Assembly: GCF_003122385.1 (NCBI RefSeq)
Contig: NZ_CP029255.1
Coordinates: forward strand, 5,580,001-5,644,000
DNA from: Flavobacterium crocinum
GTDB lineage: Bacteria > Bacteroidota > Bacteroidia > Flavobacteriales > Flavobacteriaceae
Direction of reading: 5' to 3'
Length of the DNA stretch: 64,000 nt
Below are positions 17,349-27,038 of this stretch, one piece after another. A model generated the notes under the pieces. That model made no database searches. It worked only from the letters and a program-made list of their open reading frames with translations, and was not told the DNA's origin. Within the stretch, counting starts at the first letter, position 1. Each line of letters begins with the position of its first letter. The position numbers and the translations under genes are program-made.

Positions 17349-18821
17349 TTAAATTGAAATTCGCATTGATTGATCGTCTTGTTCTATTATAAAATCCTTA
17401 CTTTCTTTGGATGCTTTCAGCTTTTTAAGATTTTCCGGCTTCAGTAATTCCTGTGCTTCAAAATCATTAATCTGAGTGACTTTGGCGCCTGTTTTTACTT
17501 TCTTTAAATACTCGTTCTGTTGGTCTATAATTCTTTTTACTAATAAGTTTTGATTTTCATCAAAATCCAAATCAAGTCCGCCGAGATAGAAAGAAGCTAT
17601 TTTTTTAAAATTTTTATTCGGTTCTAAATACACCGTTTTGTGCAGTACATCAATAGTAAAATTGAAACGTCTGATTAAATCGATTCCGAGAGATCCATCG
17701 GCGAAAGCCCAGCTTTTATTGGCATCATCATATTCCTGAAGGGCTATGGTAACGTTTGGGAAATTATTTCCGTTAATGCCAACATTCGGAATTGCACCCC
17801 CAATAATTTTGGTTTGTTTTCCTAAACTAAAATTGACCGAGTTGTATTCTGTTTTTAAACTTGCTTCCAGATTATTTTTGTGATTGAAAGGTCCGTAAGC
17901 AATAATATCATAACCGGCACCAGTATCAAAAGTGAAATTGCCTTCGACTGTTTTTTTATCTTCAAAAGTCAGGTTCATTTTTACTACCGGAAGTCCCGAT
18001 TTATAATCAAAAATCATTGGTTTCGCTTTTCCTGTATAATTGAAATTTCCGAAATTGTACAAATCGATCGTCATCGTATCAAAATTCACCGAAGTGATGT
18101 AATTGCGTAATAAATTTGCTCCGAATAATCCGTCGTAAACACCATGTTTTGGAAAAATAACCAATCCCTGATTTTTCAAAACCTGATCTCCTATATAAAT
18201 AGTATTATCTGCCGAATACTGTACCTGTTGACTTCCGCCAACAACTGATGCCGATTTGTTATTGGTTACCACAACTCCTGCCTTGTAAGCACTATCCGGA
18301 TTCAAAGCCATTCCGTCTGCTCCAGTGTCAAAAAGCATTAAAAACTCGCGGTCAGCTTTGTTTAATTTTATTTTGATTGCGATTCCGTTTTCAATGATCT
18401 GAAATGGAATACTCGCCATTTTTTTAACTTCTGCATTTCTGTCTACCCGGTATAAACCATCAAAAAAAGTGACATATACGATTTTGTTTTCTGCGTTGAA
18501 AACAATTTCAGACGGCTTTTTTTCTTTTCCGTTAAAGAAAAAATTTACTGCCGTTTTGGTTTCTTTTTTCTCCACTTTTGATTTTCCAATCTGAATAGAA
18601 TCTAAGTTTGGGAATGCTTTAAAAATAGTATTAAAATAAAATTCATTTGAAGAAGAATCTCCAGCGCCCACAGTAAATTCGGGCGCTATGAGATTTTTCA
18701 TTGCGTTGTAATCTTTATTCTGAAAGGCTTTTTCGAAAGTTTCAATAGATTGCCGGATGCCGTTTTGAGCATAAATGGAGCATCCAAAAATCAGGGTTGA
18801 AAACAAGAATATCTTTTTCAT
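17349..18821 (-). CDS. Retropepsin-like aspartyl protease with PDZ-like end
   Basis: A 490-residue exported protein. The signal peptide (M-K-K-I-F-L-F-S-T-L-I-F-G-C-S-I-Y-A-Q) is followed by an N-terminal domain of about 100 residues (S-I-E-T-F-E-K-A-F-Q-N-K-D-Y) resembling SnoaL/NTF2-like folds. Next come two aspartyl-protease lobes, each with its own active-site motif: L-F-D-T-G-A-D-G near residue 165 and F-D-T-G-A-G-Y near residue 305. The last 60 residues (T-G-A-K-V-T-Q-I-N) look like a PDZ half. Having both Asp-Thr-Gly motifs supports a working protease. It lies six bases after the thioredoxin gene. Confidence 0.85.
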   Translation of the reverse strand: MKKIFLFSTLIFGCSIYAQNGIRQSIETFEKAFQNKDYNAMKNLIAPEFTVGAGDSSSNEFYFNTIFKAFPNLDSIQIGKSKVEKKETKTAVNFFFNGKEKKPSEIVFNAENKIVYVTFFDGLYRVDRNAEVKKMASIPFQIIENGIAIKIKLNKADREFLMLFDTGADGMALNPDSAYKAGVVVTNNKSASVVGGSQQVQYSADNTIYIGDQVLKNQGLVIFPKHGVYDGLFGANLLRNYITSVNFDTMTIDLYNFGNFNYTGKAKPMIFDYKSGLPVVKMNLTFEDKKTVEGNFTFDTGAGYDIIAYGPFNHKNNLEASLKTEYNSVNFSLGKQTKIIGGAIPNVGINGNNFPNVTIALQEYDDANKSWAFADGSLGIDLIRRFNFTIDVLHKTVYLEPNKNFKKIASFYLGGLDLDFDENQNLLVKRIIDQQNEYLKKVKTGAKVTQINDFEAQELLKPENLKKLKASKESKDFIIEQDDQSMRISI

Positions 18822-18827
18822 CGCGAG

Positions 18828-19694
18828 TTACTTTTGTCCAGTATTCGGATTAACCACCACTTTTTCTACTCCAAAATCTTTTAGTAAAATGCCTTCAAAT
18901 TTGGTCCATTCTTCAACAGTATAAAGTGGTTTCATTTCGTCTAAAAGTTTTTTGAAAGAAGTCAAATCGTTCTTTTTTTCAAACTCTTTTTTCTTGCGCT
19001 GCAAAATGGTAAAGACGTGATTGGTCACACTTGCTGTTCCATAATCTTTATAAAGTTCTTTGGCATTTTTCAAGAAGAAATCATCGTATTGTCGACCGAT
19101 TCTTAAACCTGTGATAATGACAAAAGGAACTTCGTCAGTTAAGGAAGGCTGTGCTTTTAAATACGCATCGGCAGTTTCAAAAGAGACATTTCTTTTCCCG
19201 TTTAAATAAGCATCTTTGTAGAAATCCGGATAAACTTCGTCTTTCGTACTGTATTTTTTTAAAATCCCTTTTTTAGCATTTTGCTTTGACTTTTCCAAAA
19301 GTGCTGTTAACTGTTCTACACTTTGAAAGCCAGTTTCGATATCAATAATTTTTCCTTCAGCATTCATCAGTAAAAATGTTGGAAAACCAGTTACACCGTA
19401 TTTCATGCATAACTTTTTACCAATTTCTTCTTTTAAAATATCCGATTTAAAAGTGACAAAATCAGCGTTTAAAACAGCTGTAACTTTAGGATCCGGAAAT
19501 ACTTCTTTGTCCATTTGTGCACACGGCATACAGCCCGTAAAGTACAAATCGACAAAGATTAATTTTTTCTCCGTTTGAGCTTGTTTTTTCGCTTTTATCC
19601 AGCTTTCTTCGGTTGATTGGGTCTGTGCTTTTAAGGCAATAACAGGACAGGCAAGCAGCAAAACTGCGCTTGCGATTTTCAAAAATCGTTTCAT
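18828..19694 (-). CDS. Secreted thioredoxin-family protein (CMPC site)
   Basis: A 288-residue protein with a signal peptide (M-K-R-F-L-K-I-A-S-A-V-L-L-L...L-K-A-Q). The N-terminal thioredoxin fold has V-D-L-Y-F-T-G-C-M-P-C-A-Q at about residues 48-60 and cis-Pro in V-T-G-F-P-T-F-L-L. A helical C-terminal extension of about 140 residues follows. This resembles DUF255/thioredoxin_7-type periplasmic proteins. It is the first gene of the redox-protease half of the locus, after an intercistronic hairpin, and is probably a periplasmic disulfide reductase for imported substrate. Confidence 0.87.
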   Translation of the reverse strand: MKRFLKIASAVLLLACPVIALKAQTQSTEESWIKAKKQAQTEKKLIFVDLYFTGCMPCAQMDKEVFPDPKVTAVLNADFVTFKSDILKEEIGKKLCMKYGVTGFPTFLLMNAEGKIIDIETGFQSVEQLTALLEKSKQNAKKGILKKYSTKDEVYPDFYKDAYLNGKRNVSFETADAYLKAQPSLTDEVPFVIITGLRIGRQYDDFFLKNAKELYKDYGTASVTNHVFTILQRKKKEFEKKNDLTSFKKLLDEMKPLYTVEEWTKFEGILLKDFGVEKVVVNPNTGQK

Positions 19695-19711
19695 AAAATG
19701 TGGTTTTTAAG

Positions 19712-19748
19712 AACCGAATGAAGAATGAATTTTATTCTTCATTCGGTT
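19712..19748. terminator. Strong intercistronic hairpin
   Basis: A perfect 15-bp stem (AACCGAATGAAGAAT and its complement) around a 7-nt loop, between the PKD-like lipoprotein and thioredoxin genes. On the gene strand it is not followed by a U-run, while on the plus strand TTTTGTTTTTT follows. It is therefore more likely an mRNA processing or stability element than a full stop for the minus-strand operon. Confidence 0.6.
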
Positions 19749-19769
19749 TTGTTTTTTAGGGTTAGTTAA

Positions 19770-21266
19770 TTATCTTCTGCGGTATGCAACATCAACAATT
19801 TTAGATAAACCGCTATATGTATTAGTTAGGATTAAGTCTCCGTTTACAGGAGGAACAGTGTACAATTCTAATGTCCCGGTAGTTCCGTAACTTCCAACAA
19901 TTAGTTTTTTGTCTGCATTTTTGGCTAAACTATTAAAAGCGATATAGGTTATTTCTTCTGCTCCTTTGTTAATCATCAACTTGGCAGATTGAGTTCCGTG
20001 ATCGTATTCATAAACTTTTCCTCCAACAGCATAAAATAAATACCCTGAATCCGGACTTACAGCAAACCTGGTTGCTTTATCAAACTCCGGTGCATTCAGT
20101 ATTTCTTTATAATAACTTTGAACTAAGGTTTTTGAAAAACGAAGTAAATTGTATTTCCCTGTTGAGCGGTTCTTTAGAACAGCAAAGTTTTCATAACCAT
20201 TAAAACCTGAAGTTGTCATATAAATTAAATCTGAATTGGTGTTGTTCCAATCTAAAACTGTTTCAGTAGGGCTTAAAGGCGGCATTGCAGAACAATTTCC
20301 TTTAGAATAACTAAAACGTACAAAAGCACGAGTATCATTATTAAAGAAAACCGGTGTTGCTGCAGAGCCTGAATTACTGGCAATGAAAGGGGCTGCATAA
20401 AAAGTTTTGGTTTCCGTTTCCATGATATTTTGTGGCAAACCGTATTTTATATTAAAGGCACGATAATAGTAATATATATTTCCTTTGCTGTAAACAAAAT
20501 TCTCTCCTCCTGCTCCTGGTGTTTCCATAAAATCAATTCCAAAATTGGTTGGAAATGCACCTCCTAAAGTTTCATAAGCAAAATTTTGTGATTGAGCCCA
20601 TCCAAAAGAATCCGGATCCAGTCTGGCAGTACCCGTTTCTGTTGCTGTAACATAAACACCATAGGCAGAAGATGCTGTAGCACTTCCAAAGCAAGATACG
20701 TCAACAGCAGTACCTGCCAATTTTAAAGCTGAACCGGAAGCATCCAAAACATCTGTAATAATTCTTGGTTCCGGAATACCCGGTAATATCGAAACCATAT
20801 CTAAACGCGCTTTTCCATCTACATTCCCGACTACTAACCAGCCTTCATAAATAGAAGAAACCACATTCAAAGTAAATGGTTCCTGCTGCCAGGTAACACC
20901 TGTAACTTTATCTTTTACAAAATAATAAATCGTGTACTTTCCTGAAGGTAATTTTAAAATTCCATCTAAATCTTTTGTTGTAGCGATCAGCATTTTTGCC
21001 GTTGGATCTGCTAAAAGCTTAGAAAGGTTAAGTGCTGTCCATTCATAAGTATAGCGGTCGGGATTATTGCCATCGTCTATAGTTGGGTTTAAATTTGGAG
21101 CTATTTTGAAATATTCTCCTGAATATGCTGTATAAGTTTCTTCAATACCGGTTACTGCAATTTCATTAATTTCATTATAGTCATAATTCCCTTCATCTTC
21201 TGTACAGCTATAGTTTAAAACCAGCAATAAGGACAGAAAAAATTGAATTTTTATATTTTTAAACAT
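19770..21266 (-). CDS. PKD-like family lipoprotein
   Basis: A 498-residue lipoprotein (signal M-F-K-N-I-K-I-Q-F-F-L...L-N-Y-S-C-T) of the Bacteroidota PKD-like family. The early part has the characteristic Y-T-Y-E-W-T-A strand and the domain start S-G-E-Y-F-K-I-A-P. The following region has propeller-like repeats (G-W-L-V-V-G-N-V-D-G-K-A; Y-L-F-Y-A-V-G-G-K-V-Y-E-Y-D). Such proteins regularly follow SusD and DUF4843 genes and are taken to be surface glycan- or peptide-binding accessories. The start is 32 bases after the DUF4843 gene. Confidence 0.85.
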   Translation of the reverse strand: MFKNIKIQFFLSLLLVLNYSCTEDEGNYDYNEINEIAVTGIEETYTAYSGEYFKIAPNLNPTIDDGNNPDRYTYEWTALNLSKLLADPTAKMLIATTKDLDGILKLPSGKYTIYYFVKDKVTGVTWQQEPFTLNVVSSIYEGWLVVGNVDGKARLDMVSILPGIPEPRIITDVLDASGSALKLAGTAVDVSCFGSATASSAYGVYVTATETGTARLDPDSFGWAQSQNFAYETLGGAFPTNFGIDFMETPGAGGENFVYSKGNIYYYYRAFNIKYGLPQNIMETETKTFYAAPFIASNSGSAATPVFFNNDTRAFVRFSYSKGNCSAMPPLSPTETVLDWNNTNSDLIYMTTSGFNGYENFAVLKNRSTGKYNLLRFSKTLVQSYYKEILNAPEFDKATRFAVSPDSGYLFYAVGGKVYEYDHGTQSAKLMINKGAEEITYIAFNSLAKNADKKLIVGSYGTTGTLELYTVPPVNGDLILTNTYSGLSKIVDVAYRRR

Positions 21267-21298
21267 AGTGTTCTGTTTTTAAAATTTAAAGAATGTTT

Positions 21299-22069
21299 TT
21301 ATGGAAAGATCATTTCTTTTCCGTCCTCTTCGTAAATGATATTACCTGAAGCTTTCTGGTCGGCCAGATAACGTTTCATAAAGCCCTGATAATATCCAAA
21401 ATCTGCAATTGCCAGCCCTGGAGCTCCCAGTTTTTGATTGAACATTTCCGGTTTTAAATCCATCAATTCACACATTAAGTAGAATTTTTTGGCTGTAAAA
21501 ACTCCTAATGCTGATGCATACCATCCAGTTGGCTGAGTTAATTTATCATCTAATGACAATTTAAAAGTGATAAAGCTCAGCGTTTTTCCGGTTAGTTTAT
21601 TCAAATAACTCTTCATATCTGTTTTAAAAGAGTCATTTTCTTCTAAGTTTAAAATCAATAAATAGCTGTTTTGTTTCATATCAGCAGTTCTGTGAACTTT
21701 TACAGCGAGAGTATCTACTTCTTTTCCGGCAGAAATTTTGATTGTTTGCGGAAGTTCGAAATGAGTTCCTTCAATTGCCGTACTTTTTGGATCTACTGAT
21801 ACTTTTACATTTCTGTCAACATCACTTACTTTTCCTTGTACACGAATCGGAATTTTATAAATCATTTCAGTAACGGTAGCTTTTTCAAGGGCAAAACTAT
21901 ATCCTAAACTATCTGCTACCGTTTTAGCTCCCTGGATTGATATTCCGTAAACAGAATATTCAAAATAAACACTATCCTGACCGTGAAAGGTTTCAATGTC
22001 GTCCCGATTGCATGAAGTAATTCCTAAAAGGGATAAAAACACAAGGCTTAAAATCAATATTTTTTTCAT
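21299..22069 (-). CDS. DUF4843 domain lipoprotein
   Basis: A 256-residue lipoprotein (M-K-K-I-L-I-L-S-L-V-F-L...G-I-T-S-C-N-R). It has two recognisable blocks of this family: the early D-S-V-Y-F-E-Y-S and the middle V-D-P-K-S-T-A-I-E-G-T-H-F-E, followed by L-I-L-N-L-E-E-N. DUF4843 proteins occur almost only behind SusD in Bacteroidota uptake loci and are probably exposed at the cell surface. The gene begins 11 bases after susD. Binding partner unknown. Confidence 0.87.
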   Translation of the reverse strand: MKKILILSLVFLSLLGITSCNRDDIETFHGQDSVYFEYSVYGISIQGAKTVADSLGYSFALEKATVTEMIYKIPIRVQGKVSDVDRNVKVSVDPKSTAIEGTHFELPQTIKISAGKEVDTLAVKVHRTADMKQNSYLLILNLEENDSFKTDMKSYLNKLTGKTLSFITFKLSLDDKLTQPTGWYASALGVFTAKKFYLMCELMDLKPEMFNQKLGAPGLAIADFGYYQGFMKRYLADQKASGNIIYEEDGKEMIFP

Positions 22070-22080
22070 GTTTAGTCTTT

Positions 22081-23529
22081 TTAATTTTGAAAGTTAATTT
22101 CTGCATCCGGTAATGGCACTACATACTGAGCTGCTCCCATTGTTAAATTTCCGCTTGCAGCCGAACCATTTGGAATGGTAACACTATTTATTCTTTTGTA
22201 ATAAAAAAACAATTGTCCTTCACCTATAAATTCTTTCTTATATTCTTTTGTAACTTCTGTTGTAACATTAGCTGTTGTCCCTAAATTGGTTAAACCTCTA
22301 TTGAAACGAAGTGTATTTAGAAAAGTAATACCATCTGCTGCTACCGGAGCTGTTTCTGCTGCTATCAGATACATTTCTGAAAGTTTGAACATTGGAATCT
22401 GTAAACGGAAAAGTTTCGTCTTTTCATCTACATCTTCATATTTGAAAAATGTTTTTTGCGTTTTTCCTCCTACTACCGGAACTTTCCAGCTAGGTAAACT
22501 TCTATAATCATTATCATTTGATTCAAAAACAGCAGTTAATCTTGTTAATATCGGAGCATAGATCTGAGTATCTTTTAAATTTGAATCAAACAAATCTCTT
22601 TGTTTTGTATATAAGGTATAATCACTTAAAGCAAAGAAATTTTCAGAAGAAAAAGTACGGTCCGGATTTGCAGCATTAGTAGCTTCTAAAAATGGAGTCC
22701 ACGGAAAAAGTGTATTTGATTTCACAAAATTAATTACTTCATTTGCCACTGTAGAAGCACCTGTTTTATCTCCTGAATATAACAACACACGGGCTTTTAA
22801 ACATTTAACAGCCAGATAATTCATTCTGTTACCTCTATTTTTAGAATAATACAGATTACCATCAAAGTCTGAAGTAGGAGTATATTTTCCTGTTGTTAAA
22901 ACCGGGTCTTTATGTAATAATGTTAAAGCAGTATCTAAGTCTGCCAATATTTTTACGATTACCTCTTGCGCAGGAAGTAATGGCTCGTTTACTGTAACCG
23001 GTTTATCGTAATATGGTATTGCCAATACAGCAGGGCTCACCTTATAAATTGGTCCGTATAGACGCAGCATATCAAAATGAAGCATCGCACGAATTCCTAA
23101 AACTTCTCCTTTTAAAAGATCGGCTTTATCTTGTGACACAATACCTGCGTGCTCATCCATGCTTTCCAAAAATTTGTTAGCATATAAGATTGTTTTATAA
23201 GCTTCTTCCCAAATATTAGAAAACACTGCTTTTGGATTACTTTCGGCATAAGCATAAGAAGCCATTTTATTTTTGGTATGCGAACTTGGCATATTATATT
23301 GTTGTCCCAAAATTTCTACAGCATCCATCGTAAGCTGTCTTCCGTAAAGGTTATTATTGGCCAGACTCAAATAAAGTCCGTTGTGCACATTCTGCATTCC
23401 GGCTTCATTTTCATAAATTTGAGATTCCAAAATTTTATCCTGAGGCACTACATCCAGAAAGTCGCTACAGCTTACAGCTGAAAAAACAATGAGGAATGTT
23501 AATGCTATTTTATTTAAATACTGATTCAT
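22081..23529 (-). CDS. RagB/SusD family surface binding lipoprotein
   Basis: A 482-residue lipoprotein (M-N-Q-Y-L-N-K-I-A-L...S-A-V-S-C-S-D-F-L-D-V-V-P-Q). The D-F-L-D-V-x-P-Q start is a hallmark of SusD proteins, as are A-M-L-H-F-D-M-L-R-L-Y-G-P near residue 150 and the C-terminal F-N-R-G-L run before an F-I-G-E-G-Q-L-F-F-Y-Y-K-R block (family: E-R-R-x-E-L-x-x-E-G). It caps the SusC channel and delivers substrate. The gene starts 10 bases after susC. The locus lacks any glycoside hydrolase, so the substrate is more likely peptide than glycan. Confidence 0.93.
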   Translation of the reverse strand: MNQYLNKIALTFLIVFSAVSCSDFLDVVPQDKILESQIYENEAGMQNVHNGLYLSLANNNLYGRQLTMDAVEILGQQYNMPSSHTKNKMASYAYAESNPKAVFSNIWEEAYKTILYANKFLESMDEHAGIVSQDKADLLKGEVLGIRAMLHFDMLRLYGPIYKVSPAVLAIPYYDKPVTVNEPLLPAQEVIVKILADLDTALTLLHKDPVLTTGKYTPTSDFDGNLYYSKNRGNRMNYLAVKCLKARVLLYSGDKTGASTVANEVINFVKSNTLFPWTPFLEATNAANPDRTFSSENFFALSDYTLYTKQRDLFDSNLKDTQIYAPILTRLTAVFESNDNDYRSLPSWKVPVVGGKTQKTFFKYEDVDEKTKLFRLQIPMFKLSEMYLIAAETAPVAADGITFLNTLRFNRGLTNLGTTANVTTEVTKEYKKEFIGEGQLFFYYKRINSVTIPNGSAASGNLTMGAAQYVVPLPDAEINFQN

Positions 23530-23539
23530 AATTGTGGTA

Positions 23540-26500
23540 TTAAAATGATACGTTTAGACTTAAAGAATAAATTCTTGAAAAAGGATAGTCGATGCCTCGT
23601 TCCGCTTTCATGGTAGACATTCTAAAAAACTCATTGGCATAAGCGTTAAATCCTAAACCTGCCAATCCGTTTTTATTTAGCCAGGCTCTGCTGGTTACAC
23701 GATACCCTAAACGAAGAGATTCTCCTGAGATATAATCATCTTTCTGAATGAAACGAGAAGAGATTGGGGTTGCATTTGTTAAACCAATTGCTTTAAATTG
23801 TGCCATTTGTCCCGGAGTTGTCCAACGATCTGTAAACGCTCTGGCATCCTGATTGTCGAAAATATTATCACTGCTAATATTTTCAACTTTATTATATAAA
23901 GCCTCATTGAATCGGTCTGCACCAAAACTGTAACGGATGAAAACTCCTAAACTGAAATTTTTATAATTGAAACTTGTAGAAACTACACCGGTAGCAATTT
24001 CTCTCGAATTCCCCATTATTCTTTCATCTTTTTTGTCTAAAACAAAAGTGGTTTCTCCATTTTTCTTTAAAAAAACTTCTCTTCCGGTAGCAGGGTCAAT
24101 TCCTAATGATGGCACTGCCCAAAGATCATTGGAGCTGGCTCCATCATAGAATCTTGTTAAACTGGTTGTTTTTTGAGCAGCCTCATTTAATGAAGCAAGA
24201 GCATTATTAAAACCTCCTAATTCGTTTTCATTTGTAGTAGCAGTTAATCCAACTCCCCAATAAATATTGCTCTCTAAGTTGTTTATGATGTTATAATTTG
24301 CTTTTAACTCTAAACCTCTTGTTGTAATATAACCTACGTTCAAAGGATAAGCACTAACTCCTGTCGAAGATGCAAGATCTATAGCAACGATCTGCGGTGT
24401 AGTCTGACGTCTGTAGGCATTAAATGTAAAGGTTAATCTGTTTCTCCACATTGCCAAATCGATTCCTAAAGATAAATCTTTGGTTTTTTGTGCTTCCAGA
24501 TCTGTGTTTGCTAATTGTGCAATATTTAATCCTGCTCCAAAAATATTAGTATTGGGTTCATAGATATAAATGTCATGAGAAGCATATCCAACCAAATTCT
24601 GATTTCCAGTTTGTCCGTAGTTGGCACGAAGTTTTAAGATGTTTACAATATCTTCGTTCATCTTCAATTCGTTATTGATGTTCCATCCAAGACCAACACC
24701 ATAATAAGGAGAATATTTCTTATTGGTCCCAAAATTGGTTGCTCCCGAAATAGTCTGGGTTAAATCGACTAAATATTTTCTATCATAAGCATAATTCAGT
24801 TGATTGGTAAGATCTACACTTCGAACCATTTCATTATAAGTTCCCGGTTTAGAATCTTGCTGAAATCCAAAGGCAAACGCCGGATTACCCGGAACCCCTA
24901 AAGGAAATCCTCTTAGGACAGAACTATAAAGTTTATTTTGTGTTTCTAAAGCCGAAGCCCTGATAGTATAGTTTACGGAGTGAACATTATTAAATACATT
25001 TGAATAGGTTCCTCCAATGTTTGCATTCCATTTATTGGTTAAATAATCCTTTCTTTCATAACTCCCTTTTTCTGTTGGAATATTATCAACATACTGTGTA
25101 TCATCCGGCGAAATAAATTTGGTTGTTGTTTTATCTAACCTTGAAACTGATAACGCAGCCGTAGTTCTAATGTGAGGGTTTATATCATAATTGATTGCGA
25201 AGTTGTTCGTAAAATTAACTTCATTGCCTTTATCATAACTATTCAAAAGCATATTGTACATCGGATTTTCTTCCTGATTTACATAATAATTTACGATAGG
25301 GTTTCCTACAGATATATTCGTACCATCCATGTAACGTGTCGGGATACCATTTTCATTGTATTTTTCATAATACGGACTTGCTTTTGCCCACGTAGCAAAA
25401 GAACCATAAGGAGAAGCCTGATTATTTCCACCAGATATAAAGAAGTTGTTATTGAAACTTACTTTTTTCTTTCTGTAAGTTAAATTGGCATTATATCCCC
25501 AGGTATTATGTTCAGTACCTTTCATTGTTCCGGTTACTGTTTTATAATTTCCTGCAAGATTAAATCGGAACTCATCAGATCCTCCTCCTACACTTAAACT
25601 GTGTCCGGAAGTAATTCCCATCTGAATTGGTTCATTAAGCCAATAAGTATCTACACCACGTCTTACCGCAGCCAAACGCTGGTTGTACACATTTTGCCAA
25701 GCAATAGGCACTTCATACGAAGAATATCTGCTTGGTATGTAAGCTCCGGAAAGTCTTTCGAATTCTAATTTCTGTTCCGCATTCATCAAATTATAAACAC
25801 TTAAATCTGCTAATTCGTAAGAGGAATTGTAAACATAAGAGACCTGTAGTTTACCAGGAAGCGGTTTATTGGTTTCAATAACCACAACTCCGTTTGCAGA
25901 ACGTGAACCATATAATGCTGTAGAAGCAGCATCTTTAAGAAGCGTAATACTAGCAATTCTGTTAATATCTAAATCAACAACCTGTTGTAATGTTGTTGGA
26001 AATCCGTCCAAAATAAACAACGGCTGATTTGGATCTTCTTTAAACTGGTCATTTACCTGATTGACAGATAAACTCGTTTGTCCTCTCACCTCGATAACCG
26101 GCAGCACATTCGGATTTGAACCGGCAAGGTTATTATTTAAAACTATAAAAGATGGATCTAAAGTTTTTAAAGCCTGAACTACATTTTGAGTAGAGATTTG
26201 TCTTATTTCTTCGCCTTTGTAAATAGATACAGCTCCCGTGATTAATTCTTTCTTACGAACTGTAACTCCTGTATTTACTACTACTCCACCAAGTTCTCTG
26301 GTTTCCTGTTCCAGTTTTACATTAATCACTTTTCTCTTATTTACAGAAACTACTTGTGCTTTATGACCAATATAGGTAAATAAAATTTGTCCGTCTTCCG
26401 GTGCATTAATGGTATATTTTCCGTCAAAATCAGTCTGAGCCGTTGCATTTGTTCCTTTTACTTTTATGTTTACGCCCGGAACAGGTTCGCCCTTTTCGTT

Positions 26501-26926
26501 AGTAACGGCTCCTTTAATTTCAATTATTTTAGATTGAACTACAACTACCGTTTCTGGACGGTTTTCTTTGACAAGAATTGTGTTTCCGTTTGATAAGCTG
26601 AAGTCGAAATTTTTACTGGCAAAAGCCGTTTTCAAAAGTTCGTTTACTTTAATTGTTCCTTTTTTTAAATGTACTTTAGGTAATTTTTTAAATAAATCTT
26701 CCTGATAAATAAAAGTATAATTTGTCTGTTGCTTGATAATATCAAAAACTTCATCGACAGATACCGTTTTATCAGCTGCAATTACAACTTTTGTGTTTTG
26801 TGAAAATAGATTTACGGGAGAAAAACCAAAAATTGTAGTACAAAACAAGAAGATAAAAGTTCTCATAATGTTAATAATTAGCCTCTTTCTTAAATAGAAA
26901 TAGGCGCTGGTTAATTTAAATTTCAT
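23540..26926 (-). CDS. SusC/RagA TonB-linked outer membrane receptor with STN domain
   Basis: An 1128-residue TonB-dependent channel. The long signal region (M-K-F-K-L-T-S-A-Y-F-Y-L-R-K-R-L...F-L-F-C-T-T) is typical for this subclass and supports the 26926 start. Then come an STN signalling domain (V-S-V-D-E-V-F-D-I-I-K-Q-Q-T-N-Y), a carboxypeptidase-regulatory-like domain (G-A-V-T-N-E-K-G-E-P-V-P-G-V-N), the plug (L-L-K-D-A-A-S-T-A-L-Y-G-S-R-S-A-N-G-V), and the 22-strand barrel ending in aromatic Phe. The STN domain is used by receptors that signal through FecR to an ECF sigma factor, and both are encoded just upstream. Confidence 0.95.
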   Translation of the reverse strand: MKFKLTSAYFYLRKRLIINIMRTFIFLFCTTIFGFSPVNLFSQNTKVVIAADKTVSVDEVFDIIKQQTNYTFIYQEDLFKKLPKVHLKKGTIKVNELLKTAFASKNFDFSLSNGNTILVKENRPETVVVVQSKIIEIKGAVTNEKGEPVPGVNIKVKGTNATAQTDFDGKYTINAPEDGQILFTYIGHKAQVVSVNKRKVINVKLEQETRELGGVVVNTGVTVRKKELITGAVSIYKGEEIRQISTQNVVQALKTLDPSFIVLNNNLAGSNPNVLPVIEVRGQTSLSVNQVNDQFKEDPNQPLFILDGFPTTLQQVVDLDINRIASITLLKDAASTALYGSRSANGVVVIETNKPLPGKLQVSYVYNSSYELADLSVYNLMNAEQKLEFERLSGAYIPSRYSSYEVPIAWQNVYNQRLAAVRRGVDTYWLNEPIQMGITSGHSLSVGGGSDEFRFNLAGNYKTVTGTMKGTEHNTWGYNANLTYRKKKVSFNNNFFISGGNNQASPYGSFATWAKASPYYEKYNENGIPTRYMDGTNISVGNPIVNYYVNQEENPMYNMLLNSYDKGNEVNFTNNFAINYDINPHIRTTAALSVSRLDKTTTKFISPDDTQYVDNIPTEKGSYERKDYLTNKWNANIGGTYSNVFNNVHSVNYTIRASALETQNKLYSSVLRGFPLGVPGNPAFAFGFQQDSKPGTYNEMVRSVDLTNQLNYAYDRKYLVDLTQTISGATNFGTNKKYSPYYGVGLGWNINNELKMNEDIVNILKLRANYGQTGNQNLVGYASHDIYIYEPNTNIFGAGLNIAQLANTDLEAQKTKDLSLGIDLAMWRNRLTFTFNAYRRQTTPQIVAIDLASSTGVSAYPLNVGYITTRGLELKANYNIINNLESNIYWGVGLTATTNENELGGFNNALASLNEAAQKTTSLTRFYDGASSNDLWAVPSLGIDPATGREVFLKKNGETTFVLDKKDERIMGNSREIATGVVSTSFNYKNFSLGVFIRYSFGADRFNEALYNKVENISSDNIFDNQDARAFTDRWTTPGQMAQFKAIGLTNATPISSRFIQKDDYISGESLRLGYRVTSRAWLNKNGLAGLGFNAYANEFFRMSTMKAERGIDYPFSRIYSLSLNVSF

Positions 26927-26983
26927 AAATTTACATGTTAATTGGTTGGTTGGTTAATAAAACTGACTTACTGGTTAATACAC

Positions 26984-27032
26984 AGAAAGGGATAAAGCGC
27001 AGTACGGTGAGAGGTCTAAACTTTAATCCCTT
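26984..27032 (-). terminator. Terminator after fecR
   Basis: Imperfect stem pairing GAAAGGGATAAAG with CTTTAATCCCTTTTC just beyond the fecR stop. It separates the sigma/anti-sigma unit from susC, which then needs its own promoter. Confidence 0.5.
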
Positions 27033-27038
27033 TTCTTT

